From assembly GCF_000372725.1 (NCBI RefSeq), contig NW_005200552.1, positions 93,569-117,021 of the forward strand: 23,453 nt of DNA, written 5' to 3'. The translations under genes were made by a program, and so were the position numbers. The stretch is from Emiliania huxleyi CCMP1516 (taxonomy: Eukaryota > Haptophyta > Isochrysidales > Noelaerhabdaceae). How positions within the stretch are numbered: position 1 is the stretch's first letter; each line of letters starts with the position of its first letter. This document shows, in pieces, positions 1 through 9,208 of the stretch. The notes under the pieces were generated by a model, which was given only the letters and a program-made list of their open reading frames with translations, did not search any database and was not told the DNA's origin.

Positions 1-865
1 CACTCGCAGCTGCCTCTGCGCGTCCTGTGGATGTACCTTTGTCGCGCGCCCGAGACGACTCGACGCCGCTGAGATCGGAGATCAAGCTCTGACAGGTCGC
101 ACGTCGCTCCTTTGACGCCGACGTGATTTACCCGTGCAGATCACATCAGGACACGGTCTCGACGCGCTCAGTACGACGCCTGCGACCCGTCTCGGGTCAG
201 GTGGCACGACGCTCATCGGGCCTACCAGCGCTGCCGTACAGGTTGCCACGACGAGGTCGAGCACGCTTCTATACGCTCGCCGAGCCTTCCTTTCCATCCC
301 GTTAGGCAGCCTGGGAACGGTGGCGATCAGAGGCAAAGCCTACGAGGGGTGGTGGAACCACATGTCACGGCTACTGCCGGCTCGACCCCACGATAGCCTC
401 CGAAGGCTGACTTTGCGGCACCATCATCGGACGATGTCGACGAGTTGGGTCGCTCTCGCGGTAGCCAGATGACCTCTCATACTAGGATCATCGGCCATGG
501 CCGCAGGGAGCGCGGGGGAGGGCGCTGGATGCAACACGGAGCTCCGTTGGAGACGTTTTCAAGATTAGCGTGTCAGAGTGAAATGGCACTAGCCTTTGAA
601 AACTGAACAGTTTTCTCCCCGTTGATAAATGAGCTCGACTTAAGACAGTCAACAGGGGTGCCTGTCCCCCGCCTGAGACTAGAGACACCACTGCTGATAC
701 TGCCTCGGCGATAGTCAGGTCAGACTCGAGACACACGCACGCCATCCACACACGACCCACGGCCACACACCAACCTCCTCTACGAACGTAGATCACCGAA
801 GCTTCAGTCAAGCTTTGCTTAACGCTGATACACTACCTGCAACCCCTCGCGACACTAAATCGTCG
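1..865. other. No recognisable gene
   Basis: Several short open frames occur on both strands, but none shows a recognisable domain, a composition bias typical of the neighbouring genes, or splice-compatible exons. The right part lies immediately downstream of the stop codon of the kinase gene and may include its 3' untranslated region and terminator. I see no RNA gene, tandem repeat or inverted repeat here that I can support. Confidence 0.5.
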
Positions 866-3800
866 TCATTCTGCTCGGAGAGGACAGCCGGCCGCACGCT
901 GCAAGCTTTGCCTGCGCAGGCGGTGGGAGAGCGTCGTGAGCCCGGGCGGCTGCCCACCGTCGCTAAAGTGTTGCTCCGCGAGCGCGAGGCGGCGTCGCCG
1001 AAGCGGCGGCGTTTGCGCCTGCACGATGTCGTTCAGCTCGCCTTGCGACGCGACCCGCAGGAAGGGGTGCGCCAGCATCTCGGCTGCGCTGGGCCGGCCG
1101 GCGGGGTCCTGTAGCATAGCGCGGCGAGGTGAGGGTTTAATGCTACAGTGCGACTGGACCATCAGCATGCGCTCCTTCACGAGCGCGGTGGCCACAAAGT
1201 CGCGTAGGCGGGCCGACGCCGCGCGGGCTGGGTCCAGCTCGGCGGGCGGCCCCTGCACAATCTGCATCATCGCCTGTGCGGGAGACGGCGATGGGGTCTG
1301 GTGGATGCTGCTGCGCACAGAATGGTAGTCGGCGGCATCTCAGATAGCTCTCGGCTTCGTCGCGCCTCGTAGATGCTGCACGCGGTCGAGAAGGGCGGCT
1401 TCATCTCGACGAGCTCGATGGCGGTGATGCCAAGCGACCAGATGTCGACCTAGGAGGAGGCAGGGGAGGGGGCAAGTGTGACGGATCTGGGAGCTGAACA
1501 ATTTCAGGAACACGCACAGCGGCACGTCGCGAAACGCGAAGGGCGTGGGGGGAGGCGCGCCTTCGTGTCGTACCCTTGCTTGCCCGGCAGGAGACCCAAC
1601 GTCTCTGGCGCCATCCAATGCGGCGTGCCTACGCGCCCCGCGTGGGATCTTTATGGGCACACTCGCCACCTCAGTCGGCCCTCTGGTGTGGCGCGCCAAT
1701 CATCGTGCCCCGCTTGGACATGGTGTTGAAGAGCTGCGCCACCTGGGGACGTACGGCCGAGAGCTGGGCGAGGCGGGGCGAGGGTGAGCGTCTAACTAAT
1801 GACCTGCGCCACCACTCCAAGGTCGGCGAGCTTGACGGTGCCGCTGGACGTCAGCAGCACGTTGGCCGACTTGATGTCGCGGTGAATGGCCTTGCGCTCG
1901 ACGTGCATATAGTCGAGCGCACGCAGCACGCCCTGGCAGACGCACGCGACGCACGGCTCGCTAAAGCCGTGGCCCATCTTGCGCATCACCTGAACATGGC
2001 TGGGTAGGTGAAGAGGCGCAGCGCGCAAACGCACTCCACGGCGCCCTGCTCGTGCGCGTCGCCTCGAGCGTCGAACCCGCCTCGCAAAACTCCATCACCA
2101 CCCACAGCGTCGAGCGCATCTGGTACTCGCGCATAAATGCGTCCTGCGAAACACGAAGGAGGTGTCAGCCTGCATAGCCTCCACCGTTTGGTCGCTCGCC
2201 CGCGCTGGAGCAGGCTTTGCCCCTTGGTGTGCCCGAGTCGCCTCTCCCTCTTCTCCTGTTTCTCGGCTACATCTCGGAATGTGGCGCCTTGTACGCAACG
2301 ATGTGCTCGCAATCGCACTCACGCAGTATGCGAATCTCGCGCTTGATGTCCTCCGCCGTCTCCGCCTCGAGCGGCAGCACCTGTTCATGGCGTGATAGAT
2401 ACCCGTTTGCAATCTTGGCGGTGTCAGCCCCAATCTCAGCCACATCTCGGCCCCATCTCGGGCCGCATCTTGGCCGCATCTGGGGCCGCATCTCGGGCCG
2501 CATCTCGGGCCGCATCTCGGCCGCATCGCGGCGCACCTTAACTGCAACCTCCTCGTCGCCGCACATGCCGACATAGACGCTGCCGCACGAGCCCGCGCCG
2601 AGGTGGCGCGTGAGCACGGTCTTGCGCGAGTACGGCCGTGCCCTGTGCCGGCGCGGCGCAAGCCCATTGTGCCGTGGAGGCGGCTGTCCGAACACGCCGC
2701 CCGCCTCTGTAGCCTCCTCCCTCACGCGGTCGGCCTAGGGCAAGGTAAGGCAAGATTAGCGATGCTTGTCCATACGCTACGTTGGGCTGACCCTCGTGTC
2801 TTGTGAGCCCCGATTGGCATTGATGTGCCCGGCCCGCTGCGCTTGGGCGAGCCGCGGTGTGCGCGTGTGTGCACGTGTCTTTGTGAGGTGCGACCTGACG
2901 CGGCGTGCTGTTCTTGCTCGTCGGCCGGCTGCCAGGGCTGCTCGAGCCGTCGGAGAGGCGGCTCGTCGGTGCGGCACTGAGCGCCGCCTCTTCCGCCTGC
3001 TCACGCCGACCGCCGTGAAGCGGCGCACTCAACACTTCTCGGTGCGGGCACCGTCTGCATCTGCCTGCTGCGCCGCCTGCGCGGCCATCGCGTCAAAAGC
3101 CTCGGCCTGGAATGGCCCGTTTGGTTGCCGCTGGAGGGGTACCACGGCCGTGTCCCGCGACAGGCGCGGCCGCCGACTAAAGTCGAGCGCAAAACGCAGC
3201 GGGCGGTTCGGGCTCGGCCCCGCAGGAACCTATGCGGGACACACACTCTCCTCACAAACGTGCGCGGCTGGTGCGGGCATGGAGGGTGGGGCCGCGCGCA
3301 GCCGCCTCGTCACGTGGGCTTGCGGTTGGCGTCCAGCGTGCGTCGCGAGGCGGTGGAGGGGTCGAGGCGCGGCCCGACCCCGCCGTAACCCCTCGTCCAC
3401 CTGAGCTCCGCGCAGCCTTTGGAGACTCAGCGGCAGGCTCGAGCGCCGCCGCCAGCGCCGCCTTCGCGCGCGATGCCGACGCCTCGGCCTCCTCGATCTC
3501 ATGGCTACGCAACCTGCGGATACGGCGCTGGCATGTGTCACGGCCGGGTCTCAGAGGGGGTGGCTCCCTCTTGTGTCGTACAAGCCGGCTCATATCGAGC
3601 TTCGGAGTTACGAGCGGCCGTGCAGCCGCCGGCCGATGCGGAGTGCACTCATCGCTCGAGCTGCTCTCGGCTTCCCCCCCGCCGGCAGCCCCATCACTTC
3701 TGCTGCTACTGCAGCTGCCGCCACTGCCTCCCCTGCTGCCACAACAGCCGCCGCTGCCGCCGTGGCGGCCACTGCCGCCGTCCCAGCCGCTGGAACGGTC

Positions 3801-4136
3801 AGCGCTGTTCCTGCTGCCGATGCTGCCACCACCGCCGCGAGCGACGCCGTCACTGTCAGAACGGCTGTCGCTCCTACTTCTGCTCCCGCCGCGCGCGGCA
3901 ACCGAACCGCATGCCCGCGCAACGCTTGTCACTTCGCGGCCACGCTTCTGCACGGCGGGATGATGGCGATAGCGCTCGAGAAGGCGTTTGAAGTGCGCCG
4001 CCGCTGCGGTCGAGTCGCCGGCGGCAGCGCGCTGCGCCAAGCAGAGCATCTCCTCCATGCTCATCGAGCGCACCTGCTCACGCAAGGCGATGCGTCGAGA
4101 GGTTTGCGAACAAACATGCCCTTCCTCACTCATCAT
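866..4136 (-). CDS. Ste20/MST (Hippo)-type serine/threonine protein kinase, 12 exons
   Basis: Predicted to phosphorylate Ser/Thr substrates in an MST-like signalling role. Proposed exons, in coding order: 4136-3417, 3229-3065, 2996-2895, 2734-2537, 2380-2288, 2143-2063, 1989-1813, 1742-1697, 1628-1561, 1449-1366, 1273-1175 and 1108-866, about 691 residues. Residues 1 to ~370 are Ser/Gly/Arg-rich and look disordered. Kinase motifs follow in order: Gly loop LGAGSCGSVYVG, catalytic Lys in EVAVK (~395), alpha-C Glu in IKREIRIL (~410), hinge LWVVMEFC, HRDIKSAN (~489), DLG where most kinases have DFG (~509), activation segment KRGTMIGTPHWMAPE with the two Thr that match the MST phosphosites, DIWSLGITAIEL, and RPSAAEMLAHPF. 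Exons 4 to 12 are anchored by alignment with remembered MST kinases. Exons 1 to 3 rest on splice sites and frame only and could be a separate upstream gene. The ATG-ATG at 4136/4133 was taken as start. No SARAH domain is visible after the kinase domain. Confidence 0.85.
2426..2530. repeat. 11-12-bp minisatellite inside a kinase intron
   Basis: About nine tandem units of the type GGGCCGCATCTC (units of 11 or 12 bp) fill most of the fourth intron of the kinase gene (2381-2536). The intron is 156 nt, a multiple of three, so the repeat reads through in frame as a false Met-Arg-Pro repeat. It separates the catalytic-Lys exon from the alpha-C helix exon and must be spliced out for a normal kinase fold. 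Confidence 0.85.
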
Positions 4137-5623
4137 CCGCACGGTGCGAGCCGGCTGTGGCGGCGGCCGCTGCGAGCCGCGAAGCTCCCAGAAGGGCCTC
4201 GACTTTGCCGAGAGCCGCCGCCCGCTGCCAACCTACGCGGTGGGGTGGAGTCAGGCGAGCGCTCCAGCCTCCACCGTCTCCAGAGAGGCTAGAGTCCAGT
4301 GGCAAGTGCTCCAGTCTTCTCAACGACAGTCATTCTCTCCGAGCCTGACTGTCGTTTCGCCGATTCTTCTCGGTCTTGGAAGCGCCCTTTGTTTTACAAC
4401 CGCAAAGCCTTGGTTTGCAACATTCAGGATAGGGGGCGAGAATCACGATGAGAAACCAGGTACAGGGGAGGTTGCGTTAGTTTGTCACTCGCCATGCGCG
4501 TCCTTGGCTGACCCTCCAAAACTCCCTCCCCGCCGTTCGCGGCTCGGCTTGCGTATGCGGCTGGGAGCTTCGAGGACATGCAGGCGTCCCGCCCCCTCCG
4601 GCCATCCCCCCGGCTCCCATGCGCGCGGCCGCGACGCGCTGCGCACCCTCTTCCGCGCTGCACCCGCTCTCGGCATGGCCGTCGTCCGCCGAGATCACCT
4701 CCTATTCGCGCCGCAGGTGCACAACCAAGGGCTGGCCACCTCCGTATCCATCATGATGAAGCCAATGGGCCAAAATCGGACTCCGCTCCCCTCCCAGGTG
4801 GCCGGAGGGTACACCTCGGGTCGGCGTGCTGGGGGGGGCGCCGGTGCGCAAGCCCACTTTCCGGGCGACCCCGAGGGGGAGGAGGCCGGGCGAGTGGCAG
4901 CAACTCACTGTTAGTGTCCCGGGCCGCTGCGGCACCGTTTATACGGCCCCTCGTGATGTCTTTCCGAATTTGCATTGTGAGTCGTCCTCTGGCCAGCCGA
5001 GGGGCGCCAGAACGGCATGTGTACTGGTGCTGGGTGCGGGTGCGGAACGGGCTTTTTTTAACTCGCAACCAACTATACTATACAAGGACACCCTCAGGGG
5101 GGACACGCGGCGCATGTGCGTCACGTCAGGGTGGAGTTGGCGGTGGCCGAGCGTCGTCTCCAGATCGACTCGCAGCGCGGAGTCGAGGGTGAAGCGCGTC
5201 GCGCTGCGACACTCGAGAGCCGGCGGGATAGCCGTGGGGCGCGGCCGACTTTGAAGTCCTCAAAGATCCGGTGCGCATTCGTCCTCTGAGACCCACGCGT
5301 ACAGGAAAGGGGCGAGAACGCGGCCATTCTCCATTGACAATCTAAGGCAACCTTGAGCTAGCCCGTTCCACACGGTGATCATAGCGGATGGGGGCTCGAG
5401 CGCACGCGAGCGCGCGAGATGGAGAAACGACAACCAAACGAGCGAGAGCTCGCTTACGAGACGCCAACCAAGATTAATCATGCCAACTTGCCGTGGCTGG
5501 CTGGGTAGCTGGGTGTGTGGTTGACGTGTGTGTGTCTCGCGCCGCGGACGGCCGGGAGTTTGGCCCCGCCGGATCGACATCGGCTGCCGTGGAACTGCCC
5601 CACCAGCAGGCTTGAGGCGCACT
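4137..5623. other. Intergenic stretch, no gene recognised
   Basis: This 1.5-kb stretch lies upstream of the kinase start and downstream of the stop of the next gene. Open frames on both strands are Arg/Ala/Pro-rich and show no domain, and I could not chain them into splice-compatible exons with protein-like content. It probably contains the kinase promoter and the 3' untranslated region of the membrane-protein gene. I see no clear regulatory motif. Confidence 0.45.
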
Positions 5624-6233
5624 TCAGGCGTACTTCGTCGCCGGCACCGTCTTGAGCATCGGGTTGGCGAAGAACATGAGCTTGACGCCGGTAAGGGCGA
5701 GCCAGGCGGCGACGAGGTAAAAGGGCCGCGGGACCAGCACCTGCAGACATAACCCCGCCCAGACATCCAGCCTAGGTGTAGCCGAGATCTACCCGAGCTC
5801 CAGCTGAGATGTAGCCGAGGTCGAGCCGAGATCGCGCCTCGTGATCGAGGACGGCGAAGGTGGCGTGTGCCAGGTTCGCGCCCGCACCGCAGAAGCCGAG
5901 GCCGGTCAGCTTTCCGTTGAGCGTGTTCCACCTGCACAGCGCGATCCGCGGCCTGACGTTTTTGAGTGTCGCTGTGCTGTTGTGCGCAGCGCGCCTGACT
6001 GTGAAGAGCGCGCAGCCCAGTATGATGGCGAAGCCGCCACAGAATCGCAGCATGACCTCCATCTCGGCGGACAGCGGCCTCTCGACTTCCGGCGGCGCGT
6101 CGAAGAAAGGACGCAAGATCGCGTTTGGCGGGAACGGCTGGTAGAGAAGCTCGGGCCGTGCGCACATGATTCCGCCGAGCGCGAAGTGGACGAGCGCAGA
6201 CAAGTCGGAGAAGTCGCCGTGCGGCATATACAT
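5624..6233 (-). CDS. Small multi-pass membrane protein, function unknown (3 exons)
   Basis: I do not recognise the family. Proposed exons are 6233-5995, 5931-5838 and 5740-5624, giving about 149 residues. Hydrophobic segments lie near residues 10-28 (ALVHFALGGIMC), 62-80 (LRFCGGFAIILGCALF), 90-107 (LTGLGFCGAGANLAHATF) and 117-137 (FYLVAAWLALTGVKLMFFA), so three to four membrane spans are likely. The C-terminus is the short polar tail LKTVPATKYA. Both introns have GC donors (GCGCGC, GCGCGA) and CAG|G acceptors. The first is only 63 nt, a multiple of three, and could be misread as coding. The start was placed at the ATG giving MYMPHG; a second in-frame ATG lies two codons later. An additional 5' exon cannot be excluded, because the region upstream is a GT microsatellite. 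Confidence 0.6.
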
Positions 6234-6298
6234 ACATGTGCGCTGGAGGACGGCGGAGAAGGAGAAAACGCGGTCGGGAGGTACGTCGTGTGCGTGTC

Positions 6299-6319
6299 TG
6301 GTGTGTGTGTGTGTGTGTG
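6299..6319. repeat. (GT)n microsatellite
   Basis: About ten uninterrupted GT dinucleotides lie just upstream of the membrane-protein start. It is flanked on both sides by two diverged copies of a segment containing GAGAAGGAGAAAA (about 6255 and 6405), which points to local duplication. Confidence 0.85.
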
Positions 6320-6643
6320 AACCCGCCAATGGCAATTATCAGTTGTGCGGCCGTCGCCGCGGCTCGCCTCTGCACATGTGCGTTTGTATATAACCGGAGA
6401 CGGCGAGAAGGAGAAAAACACCGTCGCTGTTGTTTCTTTTTTCTAACTTACTAAGAATTTCTTAGCCCCGAGTAGAGGGGGCCGCTCCGCCGCTAGGGGA
6501 AACCCAAAGCGCAGACTAACCCTCGGAGACCCGTACACCGGTGTTTACTTTAAACGGCCCTTTCCCTGCCCGTATGCCGTAACCCGATATCGATCATCCG
6601 GCCCGCTGGGTGCGCTTCTTACATCTTGAGAGAGAGATTACAT

Positions 6644-6706
6644 CTTAGCTCCCCGGCCCTGGATGTGAGGTTAATGACTGCACTGTCTCCAAGTGCTTCA
6701 AAGTGC
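6644..6706 (+). repeat. Dispersed repeat motif, copy A
   Basis: This copy contains GGCCCTGGATGTGAGG followed by a variant of the ACTCCAAGTGCTCCAAGT block. The same pair of blocks recurs near 13176, 13529 and 18814, and the second block occurs inverted at 16491. This copy carries a small insertion (GT) and substitutions, so it is an older or degenerate member. Confidence 0.75.
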
Positions 6707-6814
6707 CGCCACACCAGCAGCAGCACCACGAAGAACGCTCGGTCCTGGTAATAAGTATAACATCTCTGCCGTCGCGCAGCCCCCCATGGTCGTCCCCTCC
6801 AATGGTACACCCAA

Positions 6815-6834
6815 CCCCCCCCCCCCCCCCCCCC
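6815..6834. repeat. Poly-C homopolymer of 20 bases
   Basis: This is an uninterrupted run of twenty C on the plus strand. It lies in the non-coding stretch between the membrane-protein gene and the tail-anchored-protein gene. Such a tract is prone to length variation and read errors. Confidence 0.9.
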
Positions 6835-6967
6835 ACTCGTACAATGCCCTTCCCATTTCTTGTCCAGACACGGGGAGCCGCGCCCCTCATAGCTCTCCCG
6901 GCTGGGTCGGTACGAAGCGCCTCTCTGCTTCTCCGCCTCCCACGAAGACCCGAGGCTGCCCGCGAGA

Positions 6968-7568
6968 CTACAAGTCGCCGCCGTGAGGGCCTTCGTTGGG
7001 GATGGCGGCGACGACGTACTTGTAAAAGATGGTTAGCGCGGCGGCGCTCACGCAAGCGACAAAGACGAAGACCCGCGCCTGAAAGGTCCAGGAATGGTCC
7101 GGGAATGGTCCGGGAAAGGTCCGGGAAAGGTCCGGGAACGGTCCGGGAAAGGTCCGGGAAAGGTCTAGGAAGGAGACAGAGACGACGACCCGCGCCTTTT
7201 TCTGGTCCGCCGCCTGCTGCTCAAGGAGCATCGACTCGATCGACTTGAGCCGCGCCTGTTCACAGCTGCCGGCTGTGAAGAGACGCCGTCCACGCCCGCG
7301 GCGGCTCGGCCGCGGTTCTCTTCTGTCGGCGCGCCTTGACCACCTCTGGGTCAGTCATCAGCTGGACCATCTCTGCAGCGGGCGCCTGCGGTAGGGTGAG
7401 GAAAGGTGAGGCAAGGCGAGGCAAGGGACCCAGGGTGGTGGGAAAAGGGCCGGGCGACCCTCGCGCCTCCCCGTCTAAAGCCAGGAGCTGGCGCGGCCTT
7501 CGAAGTGCGGGGGCCGGTGCCCCGGGCTCGCGGGTGAGGGGTGGGCGTGTGAGTGTGCGTGCGACCAT
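6968..7568 (-). CDS. Putative single-pass tail-anchored membrane protein (4 exons)
   Basis: I do not recognise the family. Proposed exons are 7568-7467, 7385-7335, 7255-7196 and 7078-6968, giving about 107 residues. A polar N-terminal half is followed by a helical, charged stretch (ARLKSIESMLLEQQAADQKK) and one hydrophobic segment near the C-terminus (VFVFVACVSAAALTIFYKYV), with a short polar tail. This is the arrangement of tail-anchored proteins inserted post-translationally into the ER, mitochondria or peroxisome membrane; the destination is unknown. All three introns use GC donors (GCGCGA, GCGCGC, GCGCGG) and AG|G acceptors, and each downstream exon itself begins GCGC. Without the second intron (7256-7334) the frame appears broken; with it, phase is preserved. 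The N-terminal exon is the weakest part of the model. Confidence 0.55.
7085..7172. repeat. 11-bp minisatellite inside an intron
   Basis: Eight tandem units of GGTCCGGGAAN (11 bp) make up most of the third intron (7079-7195) of the tail-anchored-protein gene. The first and last units are the most diverged. The unit is different in sequence from the kinase-intron repeat but has nearly the same period. Confidence 0.9.
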
Positions 7569-8130
7569 GAAGAACTAGGTAGCCAGGTAGCTGGAGGCGA
7601 AGAAGGCACAGTCTGTGGCCAGAAAGTGGACAGCAGGCGGCATGGGTGTAGTGAGAGAGAGGTGGACACAGTCTCTGCCCAGCGACTGGGCACCACCGCC
7701 AGGCGGTTTGGGGCGGGACGCTAGCGAGGCGTAGAGACGGCCACACAGGAGCGACGCACTGTGAACGGGGTGGATCCTGGTAGCGATCTGTCTGCCTGCG
7801 GTGCGTATGAGCTCAATAGCTAGAGAGCTCGCACTAGAGGCCGTCCTCGCGCTCGCCTTCCTGGGACCCAGTGCTGACTTCTGACTGCCGTTGCTGTTTC
7901 TCGACTGTCTGTGCTTGTGCGTCTTGGGTCCGGGGTTGTGTTTTTGTGTGAAGGCGCCACGTGCAGCTCGCGCGAAGTAGTTATGTAGGTAGAGTGACTG
8001 TGCTCAGCTAGCAGCTACTAAGATCGACGACTGGCAGCGTGCGACACAGGAGCGACGCACGCGGTTGGAGCATGTCGAGTGTGCGCGACGGAGGAGCGCG
8101 CTCCCCATGTCCGGATCTACAGGGCGTGTG
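7569..8130. other. Intergenic stretch, no gene recognised
   Basis: No domain-bearing frame is visible. A 16-bp direct repeat, CACAGGAGCGACGCAC, occurs at 7744-7759 and 8045-8060. The stretch lies upstream of the tail-anchored-protein start and downstream of the ankyrin-protein stop, so it probably holds a promoter and a 3' untranslated region. Confidence 0.5.
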
Positions 8131-9014
8131 CTAGCGTGGCGCCTGTTGCGTGGCGCTGCCGTCCTTGGCAAGCTTCTCCGCGAGGTCGAGCGCGGAGGGG
8201 GCCTGCATGCGGTGCGTCATCAGCGGGTCCGCCTTCCACTCGATCAGCAGCGCCACCTGCCGCACGGGCGGCCGTGGTGAGGGTTGGGCGGGCGAGGGTG
8301 TGGAGTAGGCGAGAGCGGGTGGCAGGCGAGGGACAGCGTGCGTGGGACAGCGTGGGTGTCTGGTGTGTGTTGGTGCGGAGTCGGTGGGCAAGCTTGGTGG
8401 CGGGCAGCGAGCGGCGTGGAGTGAGGGTGGGGGGGTGGGGAGAGGAGAGAAAACGTCGGCGCCATGTCAACGTCCAGCCCTTCGACGGCCATGCTGAGCG
8501 GCGAGACGCCGAGATAATTCCCGTTGGGATCGGCGCCGTTCTGGATCATTTTGAGCACTGCGGAGGGAACACGGCCGCCGTCAGCACGCACAAAATCGGG
8601 GCACACGGCCGCCGTCAGCACCCACTGGGTGGGGGTGCAGCTGCATCGGAGAGGGCACTCGGGCAGCGACAGCGCACCTCGCATGTGCTGCTTCTCCTCC
8701 ACGCACTGCAGGAGTGGCATGGCCTGTGCGCACGCGAGGTGGGTCGGTACGGGCGACGGGGATGTGAAAGAGGAGGCCGCTGTACGCACATCGCCCATTG
8801 ATGGCCAAACCAGGATTCGCCGACTCCGCGAAGGCAGCGGCGGGCAGGCGCCGCCTATTTCTTCCTTTTTGAATACGACTGTCCTGGTCGAGAGTGTGTG
8901 CCGCCGAGGCGGGACCACTCGGGGACAGTGCTGACGGGACGCGGCTCGAAGGGTGTGGCTCCGCAGCGCGGCTGGCACTCGTCGCAGAGGCCTCACCTTC
9001 GAAAAGTCGGGCAT
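8131..9014 (-). CDS. Small ankyrin-repeat protein (4 exons, ~94 residues)
   Basis: Proposed exons are 9014-8997, 8723-8678, 8557-8463 and 8256-8131. Spliced, the protein has a first helical unit (MPLLQCVEEKQHMRVLKMI), then a typical ankyrin turn NGADPNGNYLGVSPLSMAVE, a second unit (VALLIEWKADPLM) and a C-terminal capping helix (ALDLAEKLAKDG). The ADPN and SPLSMAV motifs match the GADPN and TPLHLAA signatures of the family. Size and layout resemble myotrophin-like ankyrin proteins, which act only through protein binding; no partner can be read from the sequence. The last intron must use a GC donor (ATG|GCGCCG) to keep the 21-residue ankyrin spacing; the first two use GT. The 18-nt first exon is the least certain. 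Confidence 0.7.
8569..8621. repeat. Two-copy 19-bp direct repeat in an ankyrin-gene intron
   Basis: ACACGGCCGCCGTCAGCAC occurs at 8569-8587 and 8603-8621, spaced 34 bp, next to the acceptor of the second intron (8558-8677) of the ankyrin gene. It is another case of short tandem duplication within an intron in this window. Confidence 0.85.
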
Positions 9015-9208
9015 GGCTCTACCCGCAACTTTCTCGCTAACACGCGCGCACCGCCGAGCCTGCGGCGGGCGCGCTGCGGCCGCACGTCTAACTTCGCCAT
9101 AGTGCCACGACGTGCGGCCTAGATTTAGCCCACGCGCCTCTGCTCGCAAACACTCACCCATTGAATTGTCACTGCCCGTGAGTGCGAGATAGGGCTAGCC
9201 GTAGGCAG

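Noticed and set aside
3252..4142. Independent gene for the Ser/Gly-rich frame upstream of the kinase
   Set aside because: Not excluded, but phase-compatible GC/GT introns connect it to the kinase exons, so one gene model is simpler; kept as a caveat in the kinase entry.
7256..7334. Frameshift in the tail-anchored-protein gene
   Set aside because: A GC-AG intron with matching phase (AAG|GCGCGC to CAG|GCGCGG) explains it without any indel.
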